A stretch of 64,000 nt of DNA from Bradyrhizobium sp. 186 (GTDB taxonomy: Bacteria > Pseudomonadota > Alphaproteobacteria > Rhizobiales > Xanthobacteraceae). Below, piece after piece: positions 35,481-44,480 of this stretch (within the stretch, counting starts at the first letter, position 1; each line of letters starts with the position of its first letter). The translations under genes and the position numbers were made by a program. Location of the stretch: the NCBI RefSeq assembly GCF_023101685.1, contig NZ_CP082164.1, forward strand, positions 7,192,001 through 7,256,000, in the 5' to 3' direction. The notes beneath the pieces were generated by a model. It did not search any database. It saw only the letters and a program-made list of their open reading frames with translations, and was not told where the DNA came from.

Positions 35481-36353
35481 ATGTTCAAGGAAAATCTTCT
35501 GGCCGGCCGGAGCATCCTGGTCACCGGCGGCGGTACCGGGCTCGGCAAGGCGATGGCGGCGCGCTTTCTGCAGCTCGGTGCCGAGGTACACATCTGCGGC
35601 CGGCGCAAGATCGTCTGCGACGAGACCGCGACCGAGCTGATGGATCAGTATGGCGGCCGCGTCACCAGCCACGGCGTCGACATCCGCAACGCGCTCGCAG
35701 TCGAGGAGATGGTCGAGAACATTTTCCGCGACGGCCCCCTCACCGACCTCATCAACAACGCCGCGGGCAATTTCATCTCGCGCAGCGAAGATCTGTCGCC
35801 GCGCGGCTTCGACGCGGTCGCCAACATTGTCATGCACGGCACGTTCTACGTGACGCATGCGGTCGGCAAACGCTGGATCGCTGCGAAGCAGCCAGGCAAC
35901 GTGGTGTCGATCACCACCACCTGGGTGCGCAACGGCTCGCCCTACGTGGTGCCATCCGCGATGAGCAAGTCGGCGATCCACGCCATGACGATGTCGCTTG
36001 CAACCGAATGGGGCAGATACGGCATCCGCCTCAACACCATCGCGCCGGGCGAAATCCCGACCGAGGGCATGAGCAAGCGCATCAAGCCCGGCGACGAAGC
36101 CGGCGCGCATACCAAGGCGATGAACCCGATGGGCCGCATCGGCACCATGGAGGAATTGCAGAACCTCGCGGTGTTCCTGATCTCCGGCGGCTGCGACTGG
36201 ATCACCGGCGAGACCATCGCCATGGACGGCGCGCAGGCGCTCGCCATGGGCGGCAATTTCTACCAGCTCCGCGACTGGAGCGACGACGACTGGACCAAGG
36301 CGCGGGACAGCATCAAGGCGCAGAACGAGAAGGACCGCGCTGCGAGGGGGTAG
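35481..36353 (+). CDS. SDR family oxidoreductase, 2,4-dienoyl-CoA reductase-like
   Basis: This is a 290-residue short-chain dehydrogenase with VTGGGTGLGKAMA and NNAAGNFISR. There is no canonical YxxxK; instead the region reads SPYVVPSAMSKSAIHAM, as in 2,4-dienoyl-CoA reductases, which use Lys without the usual Tyr spacing. It probably reduces a dienoyl-CoA with NADPH. It lies divergent from an enoyl-CoA hydratase gene and upstream of an acyl-CoA ligase on the same strand. The gene begins with a strong GGGGGAAA 8 bp before the ATG. Confidence 0.85.
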   Translation: MFKENLLAGRSILVTGGGTGLGKAMAARFLQLGAEVHICGRRKIVCDETATELMDQYGGRVTSHGVDIRNALAVEEMVENIFRDGPLTDLINNAAGNFISRSEDLSPRGFDAVANIVMHGTFYVTHAVGKRWIAAKQPGNVVSITTTWVRNGSPYVVPSAMSKSAIHAMTMSLATEWGRYGIRLNTIAPGEIPTEGMSKRIKPGDEAGAHTKAMNPMGRIGTMEELQNLAVFLISGGCDWITGETIAMDGAQALAMGGNFYQLRDWSDDDWTKARDSIKAQNEKDRAARG

Positions 36354-36358
36354 TTATT

Positions 36359-36505
36359 GTCATCCCGGCCTAGTGCGCAATTGCGCACGGGGGGCCGGGA
36401 CCCATACCACCAGGCGGAAATTTGGCGGAGGCTGGTCGTTTGGGACTAGCACTGAACGCAACCGATAGATCACGCGGTATGGGTCCCGGCCTTCGCCGGG
36501 ACGAC
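36359..36505. repeat. Palindromic repeat, family D, with a nested palindrome
   Basis: The outer arms are those of family D: GGGCCGGGACCCATA on the left and TATGGGTCCCGGCC on the right. The left arm is interrupted at 36373-36388 by GTGCGCAATTGCGCAC, a separate perfect 16-bp palindrome. Compare the intact copy at 38202-38322. Confidence 0.85.
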
Positions 36506-36602
36506 ATCGTTGAGAGAGTGACATGCGCCTCCCCCGTATTGTCTTTGCGCACAGATGACGCCACACTCCGCGGCATAAAAAACAAAGCGCCACGGGAGAG
36601 AC

Positions 36603-38183
36603 ATGTCCACCACACAGCCATTGGCGAATCTTGCCGATATGGTGCGCGAGCGCGCGAAGAGCCGCGGCAACGCCGTCGCCTATGAGTTCGAGGGGCGCGT
36701 CACCAGTTTTACCGAATTCGACCTCAAGACCAACAAGGTCGCAAACGCGCTCATTGCGATGGGCCTGAAGAAAGGCGACCGCGTCGCCTATCTCGGCAAG
36801 AACAGCGACATCTATTTCGAGCTGCTGATGGGGGCGATGAAGGCCGGCGTGGTGATGGCGCCGGTGAACTGGCGGCTCGCGGGACCCGAGGTCGCCTTCA
36901 TCGTTACGGATTGCAGGGCGCCGGTGCTGTTCGTCGGACCCGAGTTCATCGCGCAGGTCGGCCAGATCAAGGACAAACTGCCTAGCGTGCGCACCGTCAT
37001 CACCACCGAAGGCGGAGCGCCGGAGTGGCCCGACTTCACCGCTTGGCGAGACGCGCAGAGCGGCGACGATCCCAAGGTGCCGATCGACACGAAGGACATC
37101 GCGATCCAGCTCTACACCTCCGGCACCACCGGCAAGCCCAAGGGCGCGATGCTGTCGCATGCGAACTTCCTCAACCTGGTGCAGACCGGAAACGCCGAGG
37201 ACAAGCCGGAGTGGAACCGGTGGTCGACCAACGATGTGTCGCTGGTGGCGATGCCGATCTTCCATATCGGCGGTTCGGGCTGGGGTGTGATGGGCCTCTA
37301 TCACGGCGCCCGCGGGGTGATCGCGCGCGAGTTCGATCCGACCAAGGTGCTGGATTTCTTCGAGCAGTGCGGCATCACAAAGCTGTTCATGGTGCCGGCG
37401 GCGATGCAGTTCGTGGTACGGCAGCCGCGCGCCAAGACGGTGGATTTTTCGCGGTTGAAGTACATGCTCTACGGCGCCTCCCCGATTCCCGCGGCGCTGC
37501 TGAAGGAATGCATCGAAATCTTCAAATGCGGCTTCGTGCAGATGTACGGCATGACCGAGACCACCGGCACCATCGTCGCGCTGCCGCCGGAGGATCACGT
37601 CGAGGGCCTCGAGCGGATGCGCTCGGCCGGCAAGGCACTGCCGGGCGTCGAGATCGCGATCCTCGATGTAGACGGCAAGCCGCTGCCGCCGCGCCAGGTC
37701 GGCGAGATCGCGACCCGCTCGGGCTCGAATATGGCCGGCTACTGGAACCTGCCGGAGGCGACCGCCGCGACGCTGCGCACCGACGGCTGGCTGCGCACTG
37801 GCGATGCCGGCTACATGGACGAGGACGGCTACCTCTACATCCACGACCGCATCAAGGACATGATCATCTCCGGCGGGGAGAATATCTATCCAGCCGAGGT
37901 CGAGAGCGCACTGTGCGATCATCCGGACGTCGCGGAAGCCGCCGTGATCGGTGTGCCCAACGACAAATGGGGCGAAGCGGTGAAGGCGGTCGTGGTGATG
38001 AAGCCCGGCAAGCAAGCGACCGCCACCGACATCATCAACTTCACCCGCGAGCGCATCGCCGGGTTCAAGACGCCGAAGAGCGTGGAGTTCCTGCCGGCCC
38101 TGCCGCGCAATCCGTCAGGCAAGATTTTGCGGCGGCAGTTGCGCGAGCCTTATTGGGCGGGGAAGGACCGGCGGGTGAATTAG
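36603..38183 (+). CDS. Long-chain fatty-acid-type acyl-CoA ligase
   Basis: This is a 526-residue AMP-binding ligase. The P-loop is YTSGTTGKPKGAMLSH near residue 175, MYGMTETTGT near 318, LRTGDAGYMDEDGY near 400, and the C-terminal catalytic Lys lies in PSGKILRRQLREPYW. It activates an unidentified carboxylic acid to its CoA thioester. It follows the dienoyl-CoA reductase-like SDR in the same direction and lies between two family D palindromes. With the other ligase at 32879 it suggests that two related substrates, or one with different chain lengths, feed this region. Confidence 0.9.
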   Translation: MSTTQPLANLADMVRERAKSRGNAVAYEFEGRVTSFTEFDLKTNKVANALIAMGLKKGDRVAYLGKNSDIYFELLMGAMKAGVVMAPVNWRLAGPEVAFIVTDCRAPVLFVGPEFIAQVGQIKDKLPSVRTVITTEGGAPEWPDFTAWRDAQSGDDPKVPIDTKDIAIQLYTSGTTGKPKGAMLSHANFLNLVQTGNAEDKPEWNRWSTNDVSLVAMPIFHIGGSGWGVMGLYHGARGVIAREFDPTKVLDFFEQCGITKLFMVPAAMQFVVRQPRAKTVDFSRLKYMLYGASPIPAALLKECIEIFKCGFVQMYGMTETTGTIVALPPEDHVEGLERMRSAGKALPGVEIAILDVDGKPLPPRQVGEIATRSGSNMAGYWNLPEATAATLRTDGWLRTGDAGYMDEDGYLYIHDRIKDMIISGGENIYPAEVESALCDHPDVAEAAVIGVPNDKWGEAVKAVVVMKPGKQATATDIINFTRERIAGFKTPKSVEFLPALPRNPSGKILRRQLREPYWAGKDRRVN

Positions 38184-38201
38184 CCGCGCAATGTCCACAT
38201 C

Positions 38202-38322
38202 GTCGTCCCGGCGAAGGCCGGGACCCATACCCACAGGGCGTGGTTTGGCGAAGACAGGCAATTACCAACTCGCGCTACGACTTCTTCCTGTGGCTATGGG
38301 TCCCGGCCTTCGCCGGGACGAC
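38202..38322. repeat. Palindromic repeat, family D, intact
   Basis: The arms at 38202-38229 and 38295-38322 are perfect 28-bp reverse complements. The repeat starts 19 bp after the CoA ligase stop and separates it from the convergent acyl-CoA dehydrogenase gene. Confidence 0.92.
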
Positions 38323-38351
38323 GTTGGGGAGAGACAATGCGTAGCCGCTCC

Positions 38352-39626
38352 TTAATGCTTCCCCGGCCCCATATACCCGAACAAGAATCCCGCCACCTTC
38401 CGCATCTGGATCTCCTCACTCCCCTCCGTGATCCGATAGCGGCGGTGGTGACGGTAGATGTGCTCGAACGGCTTGTGGCGTGAGTAGCCCATGCCGCCGT
38501 GGACCTGCATGGCGCGGTCGGCGGATTCGCAGCAGAGGCGGTTTGCCCAGTAGTTGCACATCGAGACGCGGTCGGAGAGCGTGCGCTCGATCTGTTCCTC
38601 CGTGAGCTTGTCCATCTCCCAGGCGGTCTTGCGGATCAGAAGCCGCAGCATCTCGGCTTGGGTCGCGAGCTCGACCAGCGGGAACTGGATCGCCTGGTTT
38701 TCGGCGAGCGCCTTGCCGAACGGCTTTCGCTCACGCGCGTATTTGACGCTCTCGTTGATGCAATAGACGGCAGCACCCAGCGAGCTCGCCGCCTGGCGGA
38801 TCCGGTTCTGATGCACAAAACATTGCGCCAGCGACAGGCCGCGGCCGACCTCGCCGAACTGCGCATCCTCAGGCACGAACACGTCGGTGAAGCTGACGCG
38901 GGGATGATCGGTCGGCATGTTGAAGGTCCACATGTACTCCTCGACCTTCACGCCGGGGCTCTTGGCCGGCACCAGGAAGCAGGTGATGCCGCGGGCGTCG
39001 CCGTCATTGCCGCTGGTGCGCGCGAACAGCGCGCAGTGCGTGGCGACATGCATGCCGGTCGTCCACATCTTCTCGCCGTTGATGATCCAGCCCTTGACGT
39101 TGTCACGGGTCGCGGGCACCGCGCGCGTCTCCATGTGCGTCGCGTCCGAGCCGTGATGCGGCTCGGTCAAGCCAAACGTGATGCGGTACTTGCCCTTGAT
39201 CGAGCCGTCGATCATCGCCTTCTGGTCGTCACGGCCGTAGCGGTCGAGCATGGTGACGACGGGGAAATTTCCAACGACGGAGTGCTCGTTCTGGAGATCG
39301 TTGTGCAGGCCGAGGCCGCTCGCCGCAAAATGCTCGCGGATCACGGCCATCCAGAGATTGGAACCGTCCTTGCCGCCATATTGCTTCGGCACCGGAAAGC
39401 GCAGGTGACCGGCTGCGTCAGCAAGATCCTTCGCCTTGCGCAGCAGCGCTTCCCACTCATGCCGCGGCAGGCCGCCATTCTCGAAATCGGTGCGCGCCCA
39501 TTCGCGACGATGGTCGAAAAAGCGAATGTTGTCATCGGCCGCCTCCAGCGGCTTGATCTCGCGGTCGATGAAACCGTCGAGCTCTCCGAGATAGGCGACG
39601 AGATCGGCAGGCAATGAGAAATCCAC
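38352..39626 (-). CDS. Acyl-CoA dehydrogenase
   Basis: This is a 424-residue FAD flavoprotein of the acyl-CoA dehydrogenase superfamily. The N-terminal helical domain is followed by FGLTEPHHGSD near 150 and WIINGEKMWTTG near 180 (FAD binding), then a C-terminal domain with MQVHGGMGYSRHKPFEHIYR near 385 and the ITEGSEEIQ motif. It inserts an alpha-beta double bond in acyl-CoA, passing electrons to ETF. It is divergent from an enoyl-CoA hydratase gene, with 209 bp between that probably hold both promoters. Confidence 0.9.
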   Translation of the reverse strand: MDFSLPADLVAYLGELDGFIDREIKPLEAADDNIRFFDHRREWARTDFENGGLPRHEWEALLRKAKDLADAAGHLRFPVPKQYGGKDGSNLWMAVIREHFAASGLGLHNDLQNEHSVVGNFPVVTMLDRYGRDDQKAMIDGSIKGKYRITFGLTEPHHGSDATHMETRAVPATRDNVKGWIINGEKMWTTGMHVATHCALFARTSGNDGDARGITCFLVPAKSPGVKVEEYMWTFNMPTDHPRVSFTDVFVPEDAQFGEVGRGLSLAQCFVHQNRIRQAASSLGAAVYCINESVKYARERKPFGKALAENQAIQFPLVELATQAEMLRLLIRKTAWEMDKLTEEQIERTLSDRVSMCNYWANRLCCESADRAMQVHGGMGYSRHKPFEHIYRHHRRYRITEGSEEIQMRKVAGFLFGYMGPGKH

Positions 39627-39835
39627 GAGTCTCTCCCGGATGATTTTTTGTTTTGCGTTAAGGCGCTACGCGCATTTCTGCTTCGCTCGATTAAGGTGAG
39701 AAGAGCGCGCGCAAGTCAAGCAAGCCGAGACGTGTGAAGCGCGCAAGGCGCGTTGCGCAATTCGATGGTGTTGCGCCGCGCCCGCGCGCTAGTATGCGCC
39801 TCAATATTCCCTGAGGAGAAAATGCGGGAGCGACC

Positions 39836-40615
39836 ATGGAGCTGAAATTTTCAAAGGTGGAACGCAAGGGGCCGATCACGATCGTCACGCTGTCGCGGCC
39901 CGAGGTCTACAACGCGCTGCACACCGATGCGCATTTCGAGCTCAACAAGGTGTTTGACGATTTCTCCGCCGATGCCGAGCAGTGGGTCGCGATCGTCACC
40001 GGCGCCGGCGACAAGGCGTTCTGCGCCGGCAACGACCTGAAGTGGCAGGCGGCAGGCGGAAAGCGCGGCTGGGACAAGGGCGGCTTTGCCGGCCTCACCT
40101 CGCGCTTTGACTGCGACAAGCCGGTCATCGCGGCGGTCAACGGCGTTGCGATGGGCGGCGGCTTCGAGATCGCGCTCGCCTGCGACCTGATCATCGCCTC
40201 GGAGAATGCGACCTTCGCGCTGCCGGAGCCGCGCGTCGGCCTTGCCGCACTCGCCGGCGGCCTGCATCGCTTGCCGCGCCAGATCGGATTAAAGCGCGCC
40301 ATGGGCATGATCCTCACCGCGCGCCATGTCAGCGCCAAGGAAGGTCTTGAGCTCGGCTTCGTCAACGAGGTGGTACCGCAGGGCGAGGCGCTTGCCGGCG
40401 CGCTGCGCTGGGCGGAGATGATCACCAAGAACTCGCCGATGTCGATCCGCGCGTCGAAGCAGACCATCCAGAAGGGGCTCGGCGTCTCGCTGGAGCAGGC
40501 GATCGAGGAGCAACGGGAATATCCGGCGGTGAAGGCGATGGTGGCGTCGCAGGATTACGTCGAGGGCCCGAAGGCATTTTCGGAGAAGCGACCGCCGAAA
40601 TGGGTGGGGAAGTAG
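39836..40615 (+). CDS. Enoyl-CoA hydratase
   Basis: This is a 259-residue crotonase-fold enzyme. The oxyanion-hole loops are KAFCAGNDLKWQA near residue 65 and GVAMGGGFEIALACDLI near 110, and the catalytic-acid region is ALPEPRVGLAALAGG near 135. It hydrates trans-2-enoyl-CoA. A TGAGGAGA element lies about 20 bp before the ATG, with GGGAG nearer. It is followed by a family E palindrome and a convergent operon of DUF6285, phosphotransferase and another enoyl-CoA hydratase. Confidence 0.9.
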   Translation: MELKFSKVERKGPITIVTLSRPEVYNALHTDAHFELNKVFDDFSADAEQWVAIVTGAGDKAFCAGNDLKWQAAGGKRGWDKGGFAGLTSRFDCDKPVIAAVNGVAMGGGFEIALACDLIIASENATFALPEPRVGLAALAGGLHRLPRQIGLKRAMGMILTARHVSAKEGLELGFVNEVVPQGEALAGALRWAEMITKNSPMSIRASKQTIQKGLGVSLEQAIEEQREYPAVKAMVASQDYVEGPKAFSEKRPPKWVGK

Positions 40616-40625
40616 CGCCGTCTCC

Positions 40626-40710
40626 GTCATGGCCGGGCTTGTCCCGGCCATCCACGTCTCGCCGCGCGGGCACGAAGAACGTGGATGCCCGGGACAAGCC
40701 CGGGCATGAC
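40626..40710. repeat. Palindromic repeat, family E
   Basis: The 32-bp arms (40626-40657 and 40679-40710) pair with few mismatches, beginning GTCATGGCCGGGCTTGTC. The repeat lies between convergent genes and could end transcription from both sides. Confidence 0.9.
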
Positions 40711-40716
40711 GACAAA

Positions 40717-41100
40717 CTAAGAGCCTGGCTTGTTGTTCAGTTCCCGCTTGTACGAGGCGTAGTTCGGCTGATCGATGGCGAGCTTGTCCATCGTGGTCTG
40801 CCAGAGGTGCTCGGCAAGACCTGGCGTCGCGAGATCCACCTCGCCCTTCGCGATGCGGTCGGCGAGCGCGCGGTTGAGCTCGGTCACCGCGCCGTCCGCT
40901 CCGAGCAGCGCTCGCAACCGCTCCACCTCCCTCGCATCGCTCCCCTCCTCCAGCGCCAATTGCCGCGTCACCAGGTCGAGGATGTTGATCGCGACACGCA
41001 GCTTGAAGGCCTGGTGGCCGGAGACCAGCGGCGTGATGTCGTTGCGGAGGAAATCGGCGACCGTTTTGGTCAGCTCGATCGGTGTCGGTTCGTCCTGCAT
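40717..41100 (-). CDS. DUF6285 domain protein
   Basis: This is a 127-residue acidic helical protein matching the DUF6285 pattern: a conserved FLRNDITPLVSGHQAFKLR near residue 18, INILDLVTRQL near 38, and a C-terminal LAIDQPNYASYKRE. No activity is known. Its ATG is 3 bp after the stop of the phosphotransferase gene, whose last codons supply the GGGAGG ribosome binding site, so the two are tightly coupled. The conserved pairing suggests that it is an accessory subunit or partner of that kinase-like protein. Confidence 0.82.
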   Translation of the reverse strand: MQDEPTPIELTKTVADFLRNDITPLVSGHQAFKLRVAINILDLVTRQLALEEGSDAREVERLRALLGADGAVTELNRALADRIAKGEVDLATPGLAEHLWQTTMDKLAIDQPNYASYKRELNNKPGS

Positions 41101-41103
41101 GTC

Positions 41104-42090
41104 TTACCTCCCGCGCGGCGCAAGCAGCCGCAAGAGATCGATCTCGGTCTCGGACGCACGGCGGCCGATCATGGCGCGCTCCATGGAATGGTCCGGGCCT
41201 TCGCGAAACCGCTGCATCATGCCGCCGCACATGATGCCCCAGCGCAGCGTGCCCATCACTTCCCAGAATTTGACGCGCGCCGGATCGACGCTCCGGCCGG
41301 CTGCTTCATAGCCGGCGAACAGTTCTTCACGCGAACCAAACCCGCCGACCGGCTTGTCGATCTCGCCGAAACGCCAGGAGTTGACGCAGACCCAGCCGAG
41401 ATCTTCCATGGGATCGCCGAGATGGGCGAGCTCCCAGTCCAGTACGGCGCGGATGCCGTCGGAACTAATGATCATATTGCCGTTGCGGAAATCGCCGTGC
41501 ACCAGCGTCTCCTCGGCGGAGGGGCCGGGATCGTGATCGCGCAGCCAGCGCAGCGCCAGCTCGAACACCGGCTTGGGCCAGTTCAAGCTGCGATAGTCGC
41601 GCTCGAACTCGCCGATCTCCGTCGTTGCCGTCATGCGGCGAAGCTCGGGCAGTTTCGACAGCGGCAGCTGATGCAGACCGGCCAGCACGCCACCGATCTG
41701 CCGCGCCAGGATAGGCCGCGCCGCGGCGAATTCATCATCGCGAAGAATCTTGCGAGCGATGGTCTCGCCCTCGACCCGCTGCATGATGAAGCCGGTGCCG
41801 AGATCGTCTTCCGGCGTCAGCACATGCATCACGCGGGGCGACGGCACACCAGCCTCGAAGGCAAGCTGCATCAGCTGCGCTTCAGCGTCGAGGCCCGCGG
41901 CACGCGTCGGTGCCGCGCCATAACCCTTCGGCGACCGGCGCAGGATTGCGCCGATCGGCCCGTCGGGATGCACAATGTCGAAGCGCCAGGTCTCCTGGCT
42001 GGCGCCGCCCGACAGCTTTGCGGCGCCGGTGACGCCGGTCGCACCCGGGCACCAGCGTGCAACGCTGCGGGAAAGCTCCGCCTCGATCAT
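41104..42090 (-). CDS. APH-family phosphotransferase (ACAD10-type)
   Basis: This is a 328-residue aminoglycoside phosphotransferase-like protein. The catalytic HGDFRNGNMII and the DFG-equivalent AVLDWELAHLGDP are intact, and GTGFIMQRVEGE marks the ATP-site hinge. In lipid-degradation clusters, proteins of this type occur with acyl-CoA dehydrogenases and resemble the N-terminal part of ACAD10, which phosphorylates 4-hydroxyacyl-CoA. That role is inferred here from context; antibiotic resistance is unlikely. It overlaps the upstream enoyl-CoA hydratase gene by 4 bp (ATGA) and precedes DUF6285 by 3 bp. Confidence 0.88.
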   Translation of the reverse strand: MIEAELSRSVARWCPGATGVTGAAKLSGGASQETWRFDIVHPDGPIGAILRRSPKGYGAAPTRAAGLDAEAQLMQLAFEAGVPSPRVMHVLTPEDDLGTGFIMQRVEGETIARKILRDDEFAAARPILARQIGGVLAGLHQLPLSKLPELRRMTATTEIGEFERDYRSLNWPKPVFELALRWLRDHDPGPSAEETLVHGDFRNGNMIISSDGIRAVLDWELAHLGDPMEDLGWVCVNSWRFGEIDKPVGGFGSREELFAGYEAAGRSVDPARVKFWEVMGTLRWGIMCGGMMQRFREGPDHSMERAMIGRRASETEIDLLRLLAPRGR

Positions 42091-42875
42091 TTGCCTTTGA
42101 ACTGCGCCGGGCGCTTCTCCAGGAATGCGCCGACGCCTTCACGAAAGTCCTGCGTGTCGCCGGCGCGCAGCTGACACTGGAACTCCAGATTGAGTTGATC
42201 TTCGAATGAATTTTCTGGGCTGTCCCAGTAGAGCTTCCGGATCAGGGACAGCGCGACCGTCGGGCCGTTGGCGAGATCGCGCGCGAGCTTCATCGCCTCC
42301 TCCATCAACACTCCGTCGTCATAGACGCGATTGATGAGGCCCCACTCCAGCGCCTTTTCGGCCGGCAGCCGCTCGCCCATCAGCGACAATTCGATCGAGC
42401 GCGCCTTGCCGATCAGTCGAGGCAACAGCCAAGTCGAGCCGCAATCCGGCACCAGGCCGATGCGGCGGAACGCTTGCAGGAAATAGGACGAGCGCGCGCA
42501 CAGGATCATGTCGCCGAGCAGCGCGAAGCTCATGCCCGCGCCCGCGGCCGGTCCGTTGACCGCGGTGACGATCGGACAATGCAGATTGCGGACGCGCCGC
42601 AGGAACGGATGAAAGCCGGTCTCGAGCGTCAGGCCGGCCTTGGTCTTCTTCGACTGATTGTTGCGGCCCTGAAGATTCGCGCCCGTGCAGAACGCGCGCC
42701 CCGCGCCGGTCAGCACGACGCAGCGCACCTCCTCCTTCTTCTCCTCGATCGCGTCGAGCGCATCGGACAGGCCGCCCAGCATGTCCATCGAGACCGCGTT
42801 CATGACCTCCTGATGGTCGAGCTTGAGGATGGCCACCGGCCCGTCGAATTCGAGCGTGACGTGTTTGAACTGCAT
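42087..42875 (-). CDS. Enoyl-CoA hydratase
   Basis: This is a 262-residue crotonase-fold protein. The oxyanion-hole segments are GRAFCTGANLQGR near residue 65 and GPAAGAGMSFALLGDMIL near 110, with SSYFLQAFRRIGLVPDCG near 130. The family resembles PaaG/PaaB-type hydratases. The chosen ATG at 42875 (MQFKHVTLEF) has GAGGAAACG just upstream; the longer frame to 43001 has no homologous start. It is the first gene of a three-gene operon with the APH-like phosphotransferase and DUF6285 and is divergent from an SDR gene. Confidence 0.88.
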   Translation of the reverse strand: MQFKHVTLEFDGPVAILKLDHQEVMNAVSMDMLGGLSDALDAIEEKKEEVRCVVLTGAGRAFCTGANLQGRNNQSKKTKAGLTLETGFHPFLRRVRNLHCPIVTAVNGPAAGAGMSFALLGDMILCARSSYFLQAFRRIGLVPDCGSTWLLPRLIGKARSIELSLMGERLPAEKALEWGLINRVYDDGVLMEEAMKLARDLANGPTVALSLIRKLYWDSPENSFEDQLNLEFQCQLRAGDTQDFREGVGAFLEKRPAQFKGK

Positions 42876-43053
42876 CGTTTCCTCGTCAGTTGCGGCCCGC
42901 GTTGGTTTCGCAGACCGGAATTGCTTTGCCGGGGCGCATATTTGATTTTTGGCGCGGCCTTGTCCATGGTGACGAAAGCATACCCCATCGTCATATCGCA
43001 TGATCTTGCGCGCACCGGCTGACGCGCGTCATGCCAAAAACAGGAAACGCGCC

Positions 43054-43833
43054 ATGAACCTTTTCGACCTCACCGGCCGTGTCGCCGTGATCACCGGCGG
43101 CAATGGCGGTATCGGGCTCGGCATCGCGCAGGCGCTCGCCGGCCAGGGCTGCAATGTCTCGATCTGGGGACGTAACCCTGACAAGAACAGAAGCGCTGCC
43201 GCGAGCATGGCCGGACTGCCCGGCAAGGTCGACACCCGCGTCTGCGACGTCACCGATCCGGCCTCGGTCGATGCGGCGATGAAGGCCACGCTCGACAATT
43301 TCGGCCGGGTCGACGGCTGCTTCGCCAATGCCGGCATCGGCGGCGGCGGCCGGCGCTCCTTCGTCGAGCGCACCGAAGAGGAATGGCGCACGATGTTTGC
43401 GACCAATCTCGACGGCGTGTTCCACGCGTTCCAGGCCGCGGCCAGGCACATGACGGACCGCGCCAATGCCGGCGATCCCTTCGGCCGGCTGGTCGCAACC
43501 TCGAGCCTCGCCTCGATCTTCGGCACCGCCCGCAACGAGCATTATGCCGCGACCAAGGCCGCCATCAACGCGCTGGTGCGCGCGCTCGGCGTCGAGCTCG
43601 CGCGCCATGGCGTCACCGCGAATGCGATCCTGCCCGGCTGGATCAGGAGCGACATGACCGCCGGCCTCATGGCCAACGACAAGTTCGTCGCCAACGTGAT
43701 GCCCCGGATTCCGATGCGGCGCTTCGGCGAGGCCAGCGATTTCGGCGGCATCGCGGTGTACCTGATGAGCAAGGCGTCGTCGTATCACACGGCGGACACG
43801 TTCGTGATCGACGGCGGCTATACCGCGTTTTGA
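43054..43833 (+). CDS. SDR family oxidoreductase
   Basis: This is a 259-residue classical short-chain dehydrogenase. The cofactor motif is ITGGNGGIGLGIA, the NAGIGGGGRR segment follows, and the catalytic Tyr and Lys lie in HYAATKAAINAL. It resembles 3-oxoacyl-ACP or hydroxyacyl-CoA dehydrogenases; substrate and cofactor cannot be fixed. The ATG at 43054 is chosen, with AGGAAACG before it. It is divergent from the enoyl-CoA hydratase operon and followed by a family A palindrome. Confidence 0.87.
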   Translation: MNLFDLTGRVAVITGGNGGIGLGIAQALAGQGCNVSIWGRNPDKNRSAAASMAGLPGKVDTRVCDVTDPASVDAAMKATLDNFGRVDGCFANAGIGGGGRRSFVERTEEEWRTMFATNLDGVFHAFQAAARHMTDRANAGDPFGRLVATSSLASIFGTARNEHYAATKAAINALVRALGVELARHGVTANAILPGWIRSDMTAGLMANDKFVANVMPRIPMRRFGEASDFGGIAVYLMSKASSYHTADTFVIDGGYTAF

Positions 43834-43843
43834 TCTTCAATCG

Positions 43844-43926
43844 CGTAGCCCGGATGGAGCGAAGCGCAATCCGGGACTATCGGAATAAAACGAACCCGGA
43901 TTTCGCTTCGCTCCATCCGGGCTACG
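43844..43926. repeat. Palindromic intergenic repeat, family A
   Basis: The arms 43844-43866 and 43904-43926 are perfect 23-bp reverse complements (beginning CGTAGCCCGGATGGAG). Spacer sequence differs from the copy at 2816-2893, showing arm conservation with a free loop. It lies between the SDR and VOC genes. Confidence 0.92.
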
Positions 43927-43957
43927 AACTCTGAATACATAAATTTGGGAGGGGCAA

Positions 43958-44335
43958 ATGTTTTCGCACGTGATGATCGGCACCAACGACCTCGACAAGG
44001 CCAAGACGTTCTACGACAAGCTGCTCGGCACGCTCGAAGTGCGGCCCGCCAGGGTCGATGGCCATCGCATCTTCTACATCACCAAAACCGGCGTGTTCTC
44101 CGTTTCGAAACCGATCAACGGCGAGGCTGCATCGCCTGCCAATGGCGGCACCATCGGCTTTGCCTGCAATTCGCCTGAGCAGGTCGATGCGTGGCATGCG
44201 GCCGGCCTCGCCAGCGGTGGCAAGACTTGCGAGAACCCGCCCGGCATCCGCGAAGGATCAGCCGGCAAGCTCTACCTCGCTTATTTGCGCGATCTCGATG
44301 GCAACAAGATCTGCGCGATGCATCGGTTGGGGTGA
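43958..44335 (+). CDS. VOC family protein (glyoxalase-like)
   Basis: This is a 125-residue small vicinal oxygen chelate protein. It starts FSHVMIGTNDLDKAKTFYD, the usual first beta strand carrying a His ligand, and ends LAYLRDLDGNKICAMHR, the usual last strand. Such proteins may be glyoxalases, isomerases or resistance proteins. No partner gene makes the role clear. GGGAGG lies 8 bp before the ATG. Confidence 0.85.
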   Translation: MFSHVMIGTNDLDKAKTFYDKLLGTLEVRPARVDGHRIFYITKTGVFSVSKPINGEAASPANGGTIGFACNSPEQVDAWHAAGLASGGKTCENPPGIREGSAGKLYLAYLRDLDGNKICAMHRLG

Positions 44336-44480
44336 GCTCGCCGGCATTCAAACAACATTTCAAACGCCGCGGCGAAGAATTCCGCGATGTGGCATGGGTC
44401 GCGTGAAAAATGCGCGCTCGCGCTTTGGCCCTGTCACGTTTATTGTTGGCGGCAACGCTTGATGCGACACGGGAGGAACA

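Noticed and set aside
35376..36110. N-terminal extension of the enoyl-CoA hydratase at 34566
   Set aside because: The extension is antisense to the SDR gene and has no homology; the ATG at 35375 has a ribosome binding site.
41104..42090. Aminoglycoside resistance gene
   Set aside because: The fold is APH-like, but the operon is with enoyl-CoA hydratase and DUF6285, which points to acyl-CoA metabolism.
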